Positions 18,016 to 29,871 of a stretch of DNA of 64,000 nt are shown here, piece after piece; the stretch's first letter is position 1, and each line of letters opens with the position of its first letter. Location of the stretch: positions 1-64,000 of the forward strand of contig CAYGAY010000017.1 in NCBI GenBank assembly GCA_964347975.1, read 5' to 3'. The position numbers were made by a program, and so were the translations under genes. The stretch comes from Bin87 sp964347975 (GTDB taxonomy: Bacteria > Chloroflexota > Dehalococcoidia > Lucifugimonadales > UBA3495). The notes beneath the pieces were generated by a model. It worked only from the letters and a program-made list of their open reading frames with translations. It did not search any database and was not told where the DNA came from.

Positions 18016-18936
18016 TCAGGTGTACCGTATGCGCGGGTCGAGGTAGGCATAGGATATATCCACCAGCAGATTGGCGATGATATAGATGCTGGTGAAGGTC
18101 AGCATGATGCCCTGGAGCAACGCGTAGTCGCTGGAGCGGGCCGCGTTGAACAGGAGGAACCCCAGACCCGGCCACTGGAAGACGGTTTCGATGGAGACGG
18201 AGCCGACCATGAGGGACCCCAGCGTGATGGCGAAGTAGGTCAGCGGCGCAATAGCGGCGTTCCGCAAGCAGTGTTTCCAGATTATCTTGCGCTCGGGCAG
18301 GCCCTTGATGCGGGCCAGCTTGACGTACTCGCTGTCCAGCACGTCCAGCATGGAAGACCGGACCAGGCGGAGCATTGCGGCCACCTGGAACCACCCGATG
18401 GCGATGGCCGGCAGGATCAGGTTTCTGATGCCGCCCTTGCCGGAGGTGGGGAACCAGTCCAGTTGCACGGCGAATATCCACATGAGGATGATTCCCAGCC
18501 AGAAGACGGGCAGGGATTGTCCGAGCAGGGCGACGACTTTGCCGGTCCAGTCGAATATGCTGTCGCGGTAGGTTGCCGTCAGGACTCCGATGGGCAGGCC
18601 AATAACCACGGCGACCAGTATGCCGGCTCCGGCCAACTGGATGGTGGCCACGAAGCGGTCCTTGATGAGGTGGGCCACCGAGAACTGTGGGTACTTGAAG
18701 GAGTTGCCAAAGTCACCCCTTACGGCGTTCCAAACGTAAGTAAAGTACTGTTCGTGCAAAGGCTTGTTGATTCCCCAGAATTCTTCCAGGTCGGCCCGGA
18801 CGGTGGCGTCGGCGTCGTCCGGCAGGATGGCGTCCAGGGGGTTGCCGCCGGCGTGGCCCAGGGCGAAGGCCACCACGCTCACCACTACCAGGACCAGCAG
18901 GGCCTGGAGGACACGCATAATGATGTACCTTTGCAT
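18016..18936 (-). CDS. ABC transporter permease, DppB-type (set 2)
   Basis: 306 residues; MQRYIIMRVLQALLVLV start after GGAG, six spans, an EAA-loop region (KLARIKGLPERKIIWKHCLRNAAIAP) and the usual DppB C-terminus (DISYAYLDPRIRYT). It lies 31 bp upstream of the partner DppC-type gene. Confidence 0.92.
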   Translation of the reverse strand: MQRYIIMRVLQALLVLVVVSVVAFALGHAGGNPLDAILPDDADATVRADLEEFWGINKPLHEQYFTYVWNAVRGDFGNSFKYPQFSVAHLIKDRFVATIQLAGAGILVAVVIGLPIGVLTATYRDSIFDWTGKVVALLGQSLPVFWLGIILMWIFAVQLDWFPTSGKGGIRNLILPAIAIGWFQVAAMLRLVRSSMLDVLDSEYVKLARIKGLPERKIIWKHCLRNAAIAPLTYFAITLGSLMVGSVSIETVFQWPGLGFLLFNAARSSDYALLQGIMLTFTSIYIIANLLVDISYAYLDPRIRYT

Positions 18937-19089
18937 CCCTAACTCCTAGCCGGGGGCTAAACCGTTGCTATTGACGATTCAGGCACCGCGACTGTTGGTT
19001 GCCCAGCAGTCGCGGCGCTTACAAACCGCCTCACGATGTGACCGAGACGATGATCAGCAGGGGAAAGCCTCGATCAGCTCGTGCCGCCT

Positions 19090-20943
19090 CTATTGGGGGA
19101 TTCCCCTTGGTGAATTATCCGGATCGCAGGGGGGAGTCTCGATCAACTCGTTGCTGCCCAGGTCGCCGCCCTCCCAGCCGGGGAATGGCCAGGAGCAGAT
19201 GAACTTCGGGTCAACAATGGTCTCGATGGGCACCCAGAACAGCGGTATCCATTCATGTTCGTAGAACTTGAGGTCGCCGATCTGGATCAGGACCTTTTCC
19301 CGTTCGACCGGGTCCACGGTCACCTGCAACTTGTGGTACAGGTCCCGCAGTTCCTGGGTTTCGTACATGAAGACCACGCCGCCGTCATCCCGGTGGGTGT
19401 TGAACAGCATTATCTGGGCTTCCACTGCCTTGAAGGAGGGAGTGGTGGCGAGGGCCGTTTCGTGGTTGGCCTTGTTGCGGCGGCGGGCTACCACAGCCGC
19501 GCGGTCTTCGTCCCGCAGCTCCAGTTCTACACCGATCTCGGCCCAGGCCAGTTGCATGAACTGGGCGATCTGGGGGAGTTCCGGCGCGCCGGGGAAGGGG
19601 TACATGGGAACGGTGATCTTGAACCCGTCGGGGTAGCCGGCCTGATCCAGAAGCTGCTTGGAGGCTTCCAGGTCGTAACCGTACTCCGCTTCCCAGTCCT
19701 CGTCCCACTTGGGGCTCCAGGCCGTCAGCGTGGGATGGAAGGCGTGGACTTTCGAGTCCCAAACGCGGCCCTTGTACAGCTCAGCCTTGAAGGTTTCGCG
19801 GTCCACGGCCTTGTTCAGAGCCTTGCGCACCATAATGCCCCTTTCACCGGGAGCGGTCACCGGGAAGTTGGGGTCATAGTTTTCGGGGTCGGAGTAGAAC
19901 ATGCCGCCGAAGCGGAAGGCGGTCTGCTGGGCGGGGCCTCGGCTGGGGATGATCAAGAAGCCTTCCTCGGTCAGGTTGTCGCCCAGGTCGCGGTTGACCT
20001 CGGTCATGTGGGTCTCACCGGCGCGGAACTGGGCCAGGCGGGTGGACTCTTCCAGAACCCAGGTGTTCCGCATCTCGGGATAGACCGGGTCATGGCGCCA
20101 GTGGCCATCCGGGAAAGCCAGGGAGTAGTCCACGTGGACTTCGGGAACGCGGCCTTCGTACTGGTACGGGCCGGTGCCGGCCAGGTTTTCGTAGTAGGCG
20201 TTGGTGCAGCCTTCGCTGGCGACGTTTTCGGCATCGTCGAACCCACCGTTCTGGTCGCACTGGGCCTTGCTGTAGATCATGTTGCCCGCGGACTCGGCGG
20301 CGTAGAAGAGGTACTCCGCCGAAGGCTTCTTCATGTGGACATTGATGCTGTAGGGATCGATGATGTCCACATGGTCCACGTTGCAGATGCCGCCCTTGTA
20401 GCTGGCGCGGGTGCCTTTTTGGCAGGTCAGCTTGAAGCTGTGGGCCACGTCCTCGGCGGTGAACTCGCCGAAGCCACGGTGGAACTGGACGCCCTCCTGC
20501 AACTCAAAAGACCACACGTCTCCGGTGGCGTTCATCTCCCAGGACCTGGCCAGCATGGGGGCCCATTCGCTGGTGTAGGGGTCCAACTGCACCAGGTACT
20601 CCATGAAGGGGCTGTGCTGGTACACGAAGTCAACGCCACCGAGCCAGGGCACCACAGTGTCGTCAATGGGAGTGATCAGCCCCAGGATGATCTTGTCGGT
20701 CAGCAGCTCCTGGTTGGCCATGGCGTCCGCGGCGGGAGCTTCCGTGGCCGCGGGCTGGGCCGCTGCGGCGGGCTGGGTTGCCTCCGGCGCGGCGGCGGCC
20801 GGCGAACCTGGCGTCGGTTGCGCCGGCTGGCCGGTATCGGCCGGGGTCTCAGCGGCGCCTCCGCAGGCTATGACCAGGGCCAACAGCAAAAGCGCCGGCA
20901 CACCGATCAACGCCGGGGAAATCCTGATTCCGTAACGGTTCAT
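19090..20943 (-). CDS. ABC transporter substrate-binding lipoprotein, family 5 (set 2)
   Basis: Start ATG 20943 chosen by GGAGG 7 nt upstream; the frame extends further to 21024 without support. About 617 residues. The signal peptide has a lipobox (LALVIAC|GG), then an Ala/Pro/Thr tether, then an SBP_bac_5 fold (EWAPMLARSWEMNATGDVWSFELQEGVQFHRG; RKALNKAVDRETF). It includes a CNVDHVDII segment and two further Cys in the mature part. It captures ligand for the DppB/DppC proteins encoded downstream. Confidence 0.92.
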   Translation of the reverse strand: MNRYGIRISPALIGVPALLLLALVIACGGAAETPADTGQPAQPTPGSPAAAAPEATQPAAAAQPAATEAPAADAMANQELLTDKIILGLITPIDDTVVPWLGGVDFVYQHSPFMEYLVQLDPYTSEWAPMLARSWEMNATGDVWSFELQEGVQFHRGFGEFTAEDVAHSFKLTCQKGTRASYKGGICNVDHVDIIDPYSINVHMKKPSAEYLFYAAESAGNMIYSKAQCDQNGGFDDAENVASEGCTNAYYENLAGTGPYQYEGRVPEVHVDYSLAFPDGHWRHDPVYPEMRNTWVLEESTRLAQFRAGETHMTEVNRDLGDNLTEEGFLIIPSRGPAQQTAFRFGGMFYSDPENYDPNFPVTAPGERGIMVRKALNKAVDRETFKAELYKGRVWDSKVHAFHPTLTAWSPKWDEDWEAEYGYDLEASKQLLDQAGYPDGFKITVPMYPFPGAPELPQIAQFMQLAWAEIGVELELRDEDRAAVVARRRNKANHETALATTPSFKAVEAQIMLFNTHRDDGGVVFMYETQELRDLYHKLQVTVDPVEREKVLIQIGDLKFYEHEWIPLFWVPIETIVDPKFICSWPFPGWEGGDLGSNELIETPPCDPDNSPRGIPQ

Positions 20944-21041
20944 TACCAGACCTCCAGACTCTGTTTTGCCCATTTGTTCGGCATGTCGCGCACCGTTGGC
21001 GCAAACAGGCCGTGCGTCCGCCATTCTAGAGTTCCCGCGAC

Positions 21042-21069
21042 TTTATCCCAGCGGCGCAACCGGTGTCAA
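21042..21069 (-). promoter_or_regulatory. Sigma70-type promoter for SBP set 2
   Basis: On the minus strand TTGACA (21069-21064), 16-nt spacer, GATAAA (21047-21042). The predicted leader to ATG 20943 is about 90 nt. Confidence 0.6.
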
Positions 21070-21144
21070 TAGCCCAACTAAAAGGGGGATGTGGGGTGAA
21101 AGCGACGCATATACCGGGTTCAGGCTACCGGAATCGTAAATATT

Positions 21145-24963
<3,819 letters not shown>

Positions 24964-25103
24964 CCGCTGCGCCCCAAACGGCGCGACTATCGTCGCATAG
25001 CGTGATTGGTCAAGGGATCCGGATTGGTCAGGGGGCCGGCCGCAAGAACGGTGGGATGTTATGCCCGGCTCCGGCGGCTGTCAACGCTACCACGGGCTCA
25101 TGC

Positions 25104-25247
25104 GTACCCACTTTCCGCGAACTGTCATTGCGAGGGGCGAAGCCCGATCTTTCACCAATCGGGCAATCTCGTCGACTGAGCGACGGATCCTTCGGCAACG
25201 AGATTGCCACGTCGCTTCGCTCCTCGCAATGACAGTTTCGTGGGTAC
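25104..25247. mobile_element. MITE-like element with terminal inverted repeats (full copy A)
   Basis: 144 bp bounded by GTACCCAC (25104-25111) and GTGGGTAC (25240-25247). The inverted repeats continue inward as ACTGTCATTGCGAGG / CCTCGCAATGACAGT. The interior has a second inverted pair around CGGGCAATCTCG and CGAGATTGCC. There is no coding capacity. A second full copy lies at 53585-53725 and partial copies at 16907, 32973 and 35571. The rest of 24964-25321 has no gene. Confidence 0.75.
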
Positions 25248-25321
25248 TACGGGAGGTTCACGCGTTGACTCGCATTAAACTCCGGTGCTACGGTGAGCCA
25301 GCCTGAGGGACCGGTATTGCG

Positions 25322-26560
25322 ATGCGGCGGATCGATTATCGCTGGATCATCTTGATCACGGGGTTCATGATCCTCTTCTTCAACGGGGGGTCCCGCTCCG
25401 CGCTGGGGTTGATGCTGAAGCCGATGGGCGACGATCTGGACTGGAGCCGGTCCGCGCTGTCGTCGGGCGTTACGGCGTACATGCTGATCTCAGCCCTGGC
25501 GATGCCTTTTGTCGGGCGGCTGGCGGACCGCTACGACCTGCGTTGGATCATGGGAACCGGGGTGGCGGTGAGCGCGTTGGGGGTGGGCCTGATGAGCGTG
25601 GTGTCGGCGCCCTGGCAGCTGTACCTGGTGTACGGCGTGGTCTTTGCGCTGGGCAACGCGGGCATTTCCAACCCGGTGGTCAGCGTGATGATTGTCCGGT
25701 GGTTTCCCCAGCGCCGGGGCGTAGCCAACAGCGTGGCGGTGTCGGGCAACGCCATCGGCCAGCTGGTGATCGTAGGCTCGCTGGCCCAGTCGCTGGTGCG
25801 ATACGGCTGGCGGGCGTCCTTTGCGGGGTTGGGGGTGGCAAACCTGGTGATCCTGGCGCCCATCGCGCTGGCCGCGGTGCGGGCCGCGCCGCCGCCAGCG
25901 CCTGACGCGCCCGGCCCAGCCCGGGACAATCCGGCGGCGGCGGATGCTGTGGCGACACCGGAGGGGGCGCTGCGGACTTCGGGACAGCTGTGGCTGTTGG
26001 GCGGGATCTACGCGATATGCGGGTTCCAGGACTTTTTCGTGGCAACCCACGTGGTGGCGTTCTCCCTGGACATAGGGATGGGCACGCTGTTGGCGGGCAA
26101 CCTGCTGGCCTTGATGGGCGTGATGGGTCTGCTGGGAGTGCTGGCCTCCGGGTATCTGGCCGACCTGATGGGGCCGGGCCGTCCCACGCTGCTGTGCTTC
26201 GTGATGCGGATAGGGATATTCTCGCTGATCATCCTGTCGCAGGCGATACCGGCGGTGATGATTTTTGCGCTGCTGTACGGTTTCACTTTCCTGATGACCG
26301 CGCCGCTGACGGTGATGTTTTCCGGCAACATCTTCGGGCAGCGACGATTGGGCCGGGTCAGCGGGACCATATCGGGCATCCACCAGATCAGCGGCGGCCT
26401 GGGGGCGCTGGCGGGAGCGCTGGCCTTCGACATCTGGGGCAGCTATGATCGGGCGTTCCTGCTGATGCTGGCGCTGTCAATCGCGGCGACGGTGGGGACG
26501 CTGCTGGTCCGCGACCGGACGGCGCGGGCGCCAATGCCATGGTTCGCCGCCTGCGACTAG
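25322..26560 (+). CDS. MFS transporter
   Basis: 412 residues, about 12 spans, with the A-like motif GRLADRYDLR in the first cytoplasmic loop and a Pro/Ala-rich central loop (about residues 196-218). It resembles OFA/MCT-type carriers, including a second cytoplasmic motif LADLMGPGRP. The substrate is unknown. A possible -35 TTGACT (25265-25270) lies upstream without a clear -10 box. It is divergent from the large fusion gene. Confidence 0.86.
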   Translation: MRRIDYRWIILITGFMILFFNGGSRSALGLMLKPMGDDLDWSRSALSSGVTAYMLISALAMPFVGRLADRYDLRWIMGTGVAVSALGVGLMSVVSAPWQLYLVYGVVFALGNAGISNPVVSVMIVRWFPQRRGVANSVAVSGNAIGQLVIVGSLAQSLVRYGWRASFAGLGVANLVILAPIALAAVRAAPPPAPDAPGPARDNPAAADAVATPEGALRTSGQLWLLGGIYAICGFQDFFVATHVVAFSLDIGMGTLLAGNLLALMGVMGLLGVLASGYLADLMGPGRPTLLCFVMRIGIFSLIILSQAIPAVMIFALLYGFTFLMTAPLTVMFSGNIFGQRRLGRVSGTISGIHQISGGLGALAGALAFDIWGSYDRAFLLMLALSIAATVGTLLVRDRTARAPMPWFAACD

Positions 26561-26690
26561 TTTGTTGTCATCGCGGGGAGTGCGGCGACGCGGCGCTCCG
26601 GAAGCCATCCGGGGGGCCTATGCGGAAATGCTTTCGACAGGCGTGGGCCGGGTTCACCGGCTGATGGGCCGGCCCACGCGGGCCCCGCGC

Positions 26691-26933
26691 TCACTCGGTA
26701 GGAACCCGCGTCAGGTAGATCCGGCCGTACTGCACGAAGGCGACGATGGCCATGGCCGCCAGCGCCAGGCACAGGACGTCGACAACCGCCAGCGCTACCG
26801 TGACGCCGCCGCCGAGATCGGCCGGATCCTGGCCCAGCAGGCGGAACGCGGCAGCGATGAGGATGCGGACGGCCACCAGACCGGCGGTCGCCCCGGCAAT
26901 CCACCAGCGGCGGAGGGCTAAAGCCCGCTTCAC
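26691..26933 (-). CDS. Small two-span membrane protein
   Basis: GTG start at 26933 assumed; the longer frame to 27050 lies inside the amidase gene. About 80 residues with two hydrophobic spans (WWIAGATAGLVAVRILIAAAF and VALAVVDVLCLALAAMAIVAF). It begins 10 bp after the amidase stop, so it is probably co-transcribed. No family recognised. Confidence 0.45.
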   Translation of the reverse strand: MKRALALRRWWIAGATAGLVAVRILIAAAFRLLGQDPADLGGGVTVALAVVDVLCLALAAMAIVAFVQYGRIYLTRVPTE

Positions 26934-26943
26934 GGTAGCCGTC

Positions 26944-28350
26944 TTACAGCGGCGGGCGGGTTTTGTACCAGCCGGCGTGCTGCTGGTAAGTGTAGGCGGC
27001 CTGGATGACCCCCGGTTCGTCGAAGGGCTTGCCGGCGATCTGCATACCAATGGGCAGGCCGCTCTCGGTGAAGCCGCAGGGCACCGAGATGGCCGGCAGG
27101 CCGGTGACGTTGAAGGGGGCGGTGAAGCTGCGGCCCCGCACCGTGCTGGCGGGATCGTAGCCCTCGAAGGCTGGCGCCGGCTGGGTCATGGTGGGCGTCA
27201 CCAGGAAGTCCACCGTCTGCATCACCTCGGCGAACTCGCGGCGGGCCAGCGTCCGCACCCGCTGGGCTTGGAGGTAGTCGGCGGCCGACATCAGCGCGCC
27301 GATGCGGAAGCGGCCCCGGACGATCTCGCCGAAGTCCTGGGGGCGGGCCTTCAGGTTGGGCTCGTGGTAGGCGTATGCCTCACTGACCATGATGACCGAG
27401 TTGGCGGCGCGAACGTGGTCCAGACTGGGCAGGGAAACCTCCTCCACGATGGCGCCCAGGCTCTCCAGTTCGGCAATGGCCTGCTCCACCGTGGCGACGA
27501 CCTCGGGGTTGACGCTGGGATCGGGGTCGAAGAAGTAATGCCGAGGCAGGCCCAGCTTGACGCCGCGGACGCCCTCCCGCAGAGACAAGGAGTAGTCGGG
27601 CACCGGCGCCCGGCTGGAGGTGGGGTCCTTGGGATCGTGGCCGGCGATGGCCTGGAGCATGTAGGCGGTGTCTTCCACCGTCCAGGTCATCGGCCCGGCG
27701 TGGTCCTGGGACCAGCTGAGGGTCACCACCCCGGCGCGGCTGACGCGACCGTAGGTGGGTTTCAGTCCCACGATGCCGCAGAGGGAGGCCGGGCCTCGGA
27801 TGGAGCCGCCGGTGCAGGAACCCAGCGCGCCCAGGGCCTGGCCGGCCGCCACTGCGGAACCGGAGCCGCTGCTGGAGCCGCCGGTGATGTGGGCCAGGTT
27901 CCAGGGGTTGCAGGCCGGCTCGAAGGGAGTGGTCCAGTCGGGGCCGCCCAGGGCGAACTCGTGCATGGCCAGCTTGCCCAGGAGGATGCCGCCGGCGGCC
28001 TTGAGTCGGGCCGTGGTGGTGGCGTCCTGGGTCGGCACCCGGTCGATGTCAACGCGGGAGCCGGAGGTGGTGCGGACGCCGGCGGTGTCGTAGAGGTCTT
28101 TCAGGGCGAAGGGGACGCCGTGCATAGGGCCGCGGTAATCGCCACGGCGGATTTCCGCCTCGGCGACGCGGGCCTGCTCCAGGGCATCGTCGGCCAGCAG
28201 CAGGATGAAGGAATGGAGGCGGTCGTCGGTGTCGGCGATGCGGTCCAGGCAGGCGCGGGTCAGTTCCACGGGCGAGAGCTCGCCCTTCCGCATCAGCTCC
28301 CCGGCCTGGTGGATGGTCAGATAGTGCAATTGGGTGTCGGTTGTAGCCAT
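26944..28350 (-). CDS. Amidase signature family enzyme
   Basis: Start ATG 28350 preferred (AAGGAG 11 nt upstream). 468 residues with the amidase-signature Ser-cisSer-Lys triad: Lys84 (PFALKDLYDTAG), cis-Ser159 in GGSSSGSGS and nucleophile Ser183 in TGGSIRGPAS, the 24-residue spacing seen in the family. It hydrolyses carboxamides; the substrate is unknown. It is not obviously GatA because no gatB is nearby, although a GatC-like small protein is encoded 760 bp upstream. It overlaps the remains of the broken DUF5615 region. Confidence 0.9.
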   Translation of the reverse strand: MATTDTQLHYLTIHQAGELMRKGELSPVELTRACLDRIADTDDRLHSFILLLADDALEQARVAEAEIRRGDYRGPMHGVPFALKDLYDTAGVRTTSGSRVDIDRVPTQDATTTARLKAAGGILLGKLAMHEFALGGPDWTTPFEPACNPWNLAHITGGSSSGSGSAVAAGQALGALGSCTGGSIRGPASLCGIVGLKPTYGRVSRAGVVTLSWSQDHAGPMTWTVEDTAYMLQAIAGHDPKDPTSSRAPVPDYSLSLREGVRGVKLGLPRHYFFDPDPSVNPEVVATVEQAIAELESLGAIVEEVSLPSLDHVRAANSVIMVSEAYAYHEPNLKARPQDFGEIVRGRFRIGALMSAADYLQAQRVRTLARREFAEVMQTVDFLVTPTMTQPAPAFEGYDPASTVRGRSFTAPFNVTGLPAISVPCGFTESGLPIGMQIAGKPFDEPGVIQAAYTYQQHAGWYKTRPPL

Positions 28351-28456
28351 GCGGGTGTCTGCTCCTTGGTCATACCACTGTCTCTGTTGTCGCAAGGGAA
28401 CTGCCGCGCTGCCATTCGCAAAGCTAGCGGCCCAGGCGCGCAATTCCTAACTTGAT

Positions 28457-28825
28457 TCAGATTGTTGGCGGGTGTGATATTCGGATTCGCCCGCCGCGTA
28501 TCGTTACTATGGCACGGTATTATGGCACGGTCTGCTAACGCTTGGCGGTGGCGATTGATTACTTCGGCTACCAGCGCAATACGTTGCTCCGACGGCACAT
28601 CCGGCCGGCGGATTAAGCCGGCGTGTGGGACGTCATGCAGATAGATCAGCTCCCCAAAGTCGGTATCGAGCGTGATCAGGACCCGGTTTGCCGATTCTGC
28701 GAGTTCCAACAAGGCCCGGTCTCCGGGGTCATGGCCGAGTGTTCCGGCTTCAAGCACGTCATGTCCGTTATTGCGGAGCCATTCGCTAAATGGCGTCCGG
28801 CGCATCGGTCGATCAGGAACTTCAC
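28457..28825 (-). pseudogene. DUF5615 (PIN-like) toxin gene broken by a 1-nt loss and a 13-bp duplication
   Basis: GTG 28825 overlaps the antitoxin TGA and opens VKFLIDRCAGRHLA, the family N-terminus with its conserved Asp. The frame then fails near 28783-28785. It resumes one frame over as EWLRNNGHDVLEAG...RVLITLDTDFGELI...VINRHRQALADRAI. Near the end a 13-bp tandem duplication shifts the frame again. With one copy removed, the text reads AIVTIRGGRIRISH and stops at 28457-28459, a normal DUF5615 end. Two small lesions therefore account for the whole disruption. The toxin is probably inactive unless the lesions are assembly errors. Confidence 0.8.
28506..28531. repeat. 13-bp tandem duplication inside the DUF5615 gene
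   Basis: ACTATGGCACGGT (28506-28518) is followed directly by ATTATGGCACGGT (28519-28531). Being 13 bp, it shifts the reading frame of the toxin gene; deletion of one unit restores the family C-terminus. Confidence 0.85.
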
Positions 28826-29073
28826 GACCAGGCAACTGAAACCGCCGCCAACGTGTCTTTGGCAATAACCGCGTGCGCGTAGGCGGCACAGGCGCGAATA
28901 TCGTCCAATTCAAGGCCGGGGTAATCATCCACGATGGCCTCCGGCGCAACTCCCTGGGCCAACAGACTCAGTACCAGTTCCACCGATACCCGCATATCGC
29001 GGATAATAGGCTTCCCGCCGAATACGTCCGGGCGGGCGGTGATGCGCTTCAGCAGTTCCTGGTTGGCAGGCAT
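28822..29073 (-). CDS. DUF433 antitoxin
   Basis: 83 residues with the DUF433 core: ITARPDVFGGKPIIRDMRVSVELVLSLLAQGVAPEAIVDDYPGL, a small helical DNA-binding-like fold usually placed before a DUF5615 PIN-like toxin. A GGGGGG-rich ribosome site lies before the ATG. Its stop overlaps the toxin GTG (GTGA), the normal coupling in such pairs. The antitoxin looks intact while its toxin is broken. Confidence 0.85.
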   Translation of the reverse strand: MPANQELLKRITARPDVFGGKPIIRDMRVSVELVLSLLAQGVAPEAIVDDYPGLELDDIRACAAYAHAVIAKDTLAAVSVAWS

Positions 29074-29111
29074 GGCTTCCCCCCGGGTTTATTTAACAAC
29101 GCGGCCGGGGA

Positions 29112-29327
29112 CTAACTTTCCGGCCAGTCGGGGTGGTATTCCACGATCATCTCGGTTGCGCCGAAGTTGATGTCGTGGAGCTGCCGGGCGTAGGCGGCGT
29201 AGAGGTCGTAGATGGGTTTGAGTTCTTCCACTTCCTGCCGGCTCATGCCGAGGCCGGCGCGGTCGGCCAACTGCTGGAGTTCGTCGATTGGCAAAGAGTA
29301 CAGGGACATCTCGGCGGGGTCAGGCAT
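29112..29327 (-). CDS. Small GatC-like protein
   Basis: Start ATG 29327 chosen because GGAGG lies 7 nt upstream. 71 residues. The pattern LADRAGLGMSRQEVEELKPIYDL...ARQLHDINFGATEM resembles the helix pair and short linker of GatC-type amidotransferase subunits. The resemblance is by eye and not certain. It lies upstream, in the same direction, of the amidase gene (26944-28350), separated by the DUF433/DUF5615 pair, so it may be an accessory subunit of that enzyme. Confidence 0.5.
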   Translation of the reverse strand: MPDPAEMSLYSLPIDELQQLADRAGLGMSRQEVEELKPIYDLYAAYARQLHDINFGATEMIVEYHPDWPES

Positions 29328-29457
29328 ATTGGCGCCTCCGGGCTGCAATGGTGATTGAGATGGGCTGATTATACAACCGCGCGGCAAGCTGTAGAAATCG
29401 AAAAACCGCCGGTCCGCAATCAGACGTGCCGAAGGTTCCAGTCTTGTAGAAGAGGCG

Positions 29458-29811
29458 TCAGCGGATCAATGGCTCCAGCAAGTCTATAAACCGCTCCACG
29501 TCGTTCAAGGCGTCAGTGACATCGTCCGGGGCGTCGAGGTCTTCGTAAAAATTGGAATGCAAGCAGTTGGGGGTCCTGAACAGCCGGCTCAGGGCAATAT
29601 TCCTATTCTCGTCGTTGAGACGGCGGACAGCCTGCCAGATTTGGCGGTGGGTTTTATGCTCCCATCCGCGCTGTTCTGCGATGGCTTTCACCAGCTGCGC
29701 CGCCGCTTTCCAGCCTTTTTCGGACGCCTGGCGAGTGTTGCCACCTGCCAGTTCGTTCCGGGCCTGCTCCAGCAATTGCCGGCTGGCCAGTAGATAGCTT
29801 TGCGCTGCCAT
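29458..29811 (-). CDS. PaREP1/HEPN-family protein
   Basis: 117 residues, all-helical, with the PaREP1-type pattern: SYLLASRQLLEQARNEL, ASEKGWKAAAQLVKAIAEQRGW, H-x-x-IWQAVRRLN, LHSNFYEDL and a C-terminal helix. HEPN relatives act as RNases or as partners of nucleotidyltransferases; the usual R-x4-6-H motif is not clear here, so activity is uncertain. It stands alone between the GatC-like gene and the Rieske gene. Confidence 0.65.
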   Translation of the reverse strand: MAAQSYLLASRQLLEQARNELAGGNTRQASEKGWKAAAQLVKAIAEQRGWEHKTHRQIWQAVRRLNDENRNIALSRLFRTPNCLHSNFYEDLDAPDDVTDALNDVERFIDLLEPLIR

Positions 29812-29871
29812 TTTGACCTTCTTGAGACCGGAATAATCGAATTATAAGCCATTCACCGGCCACCCAGCCGG

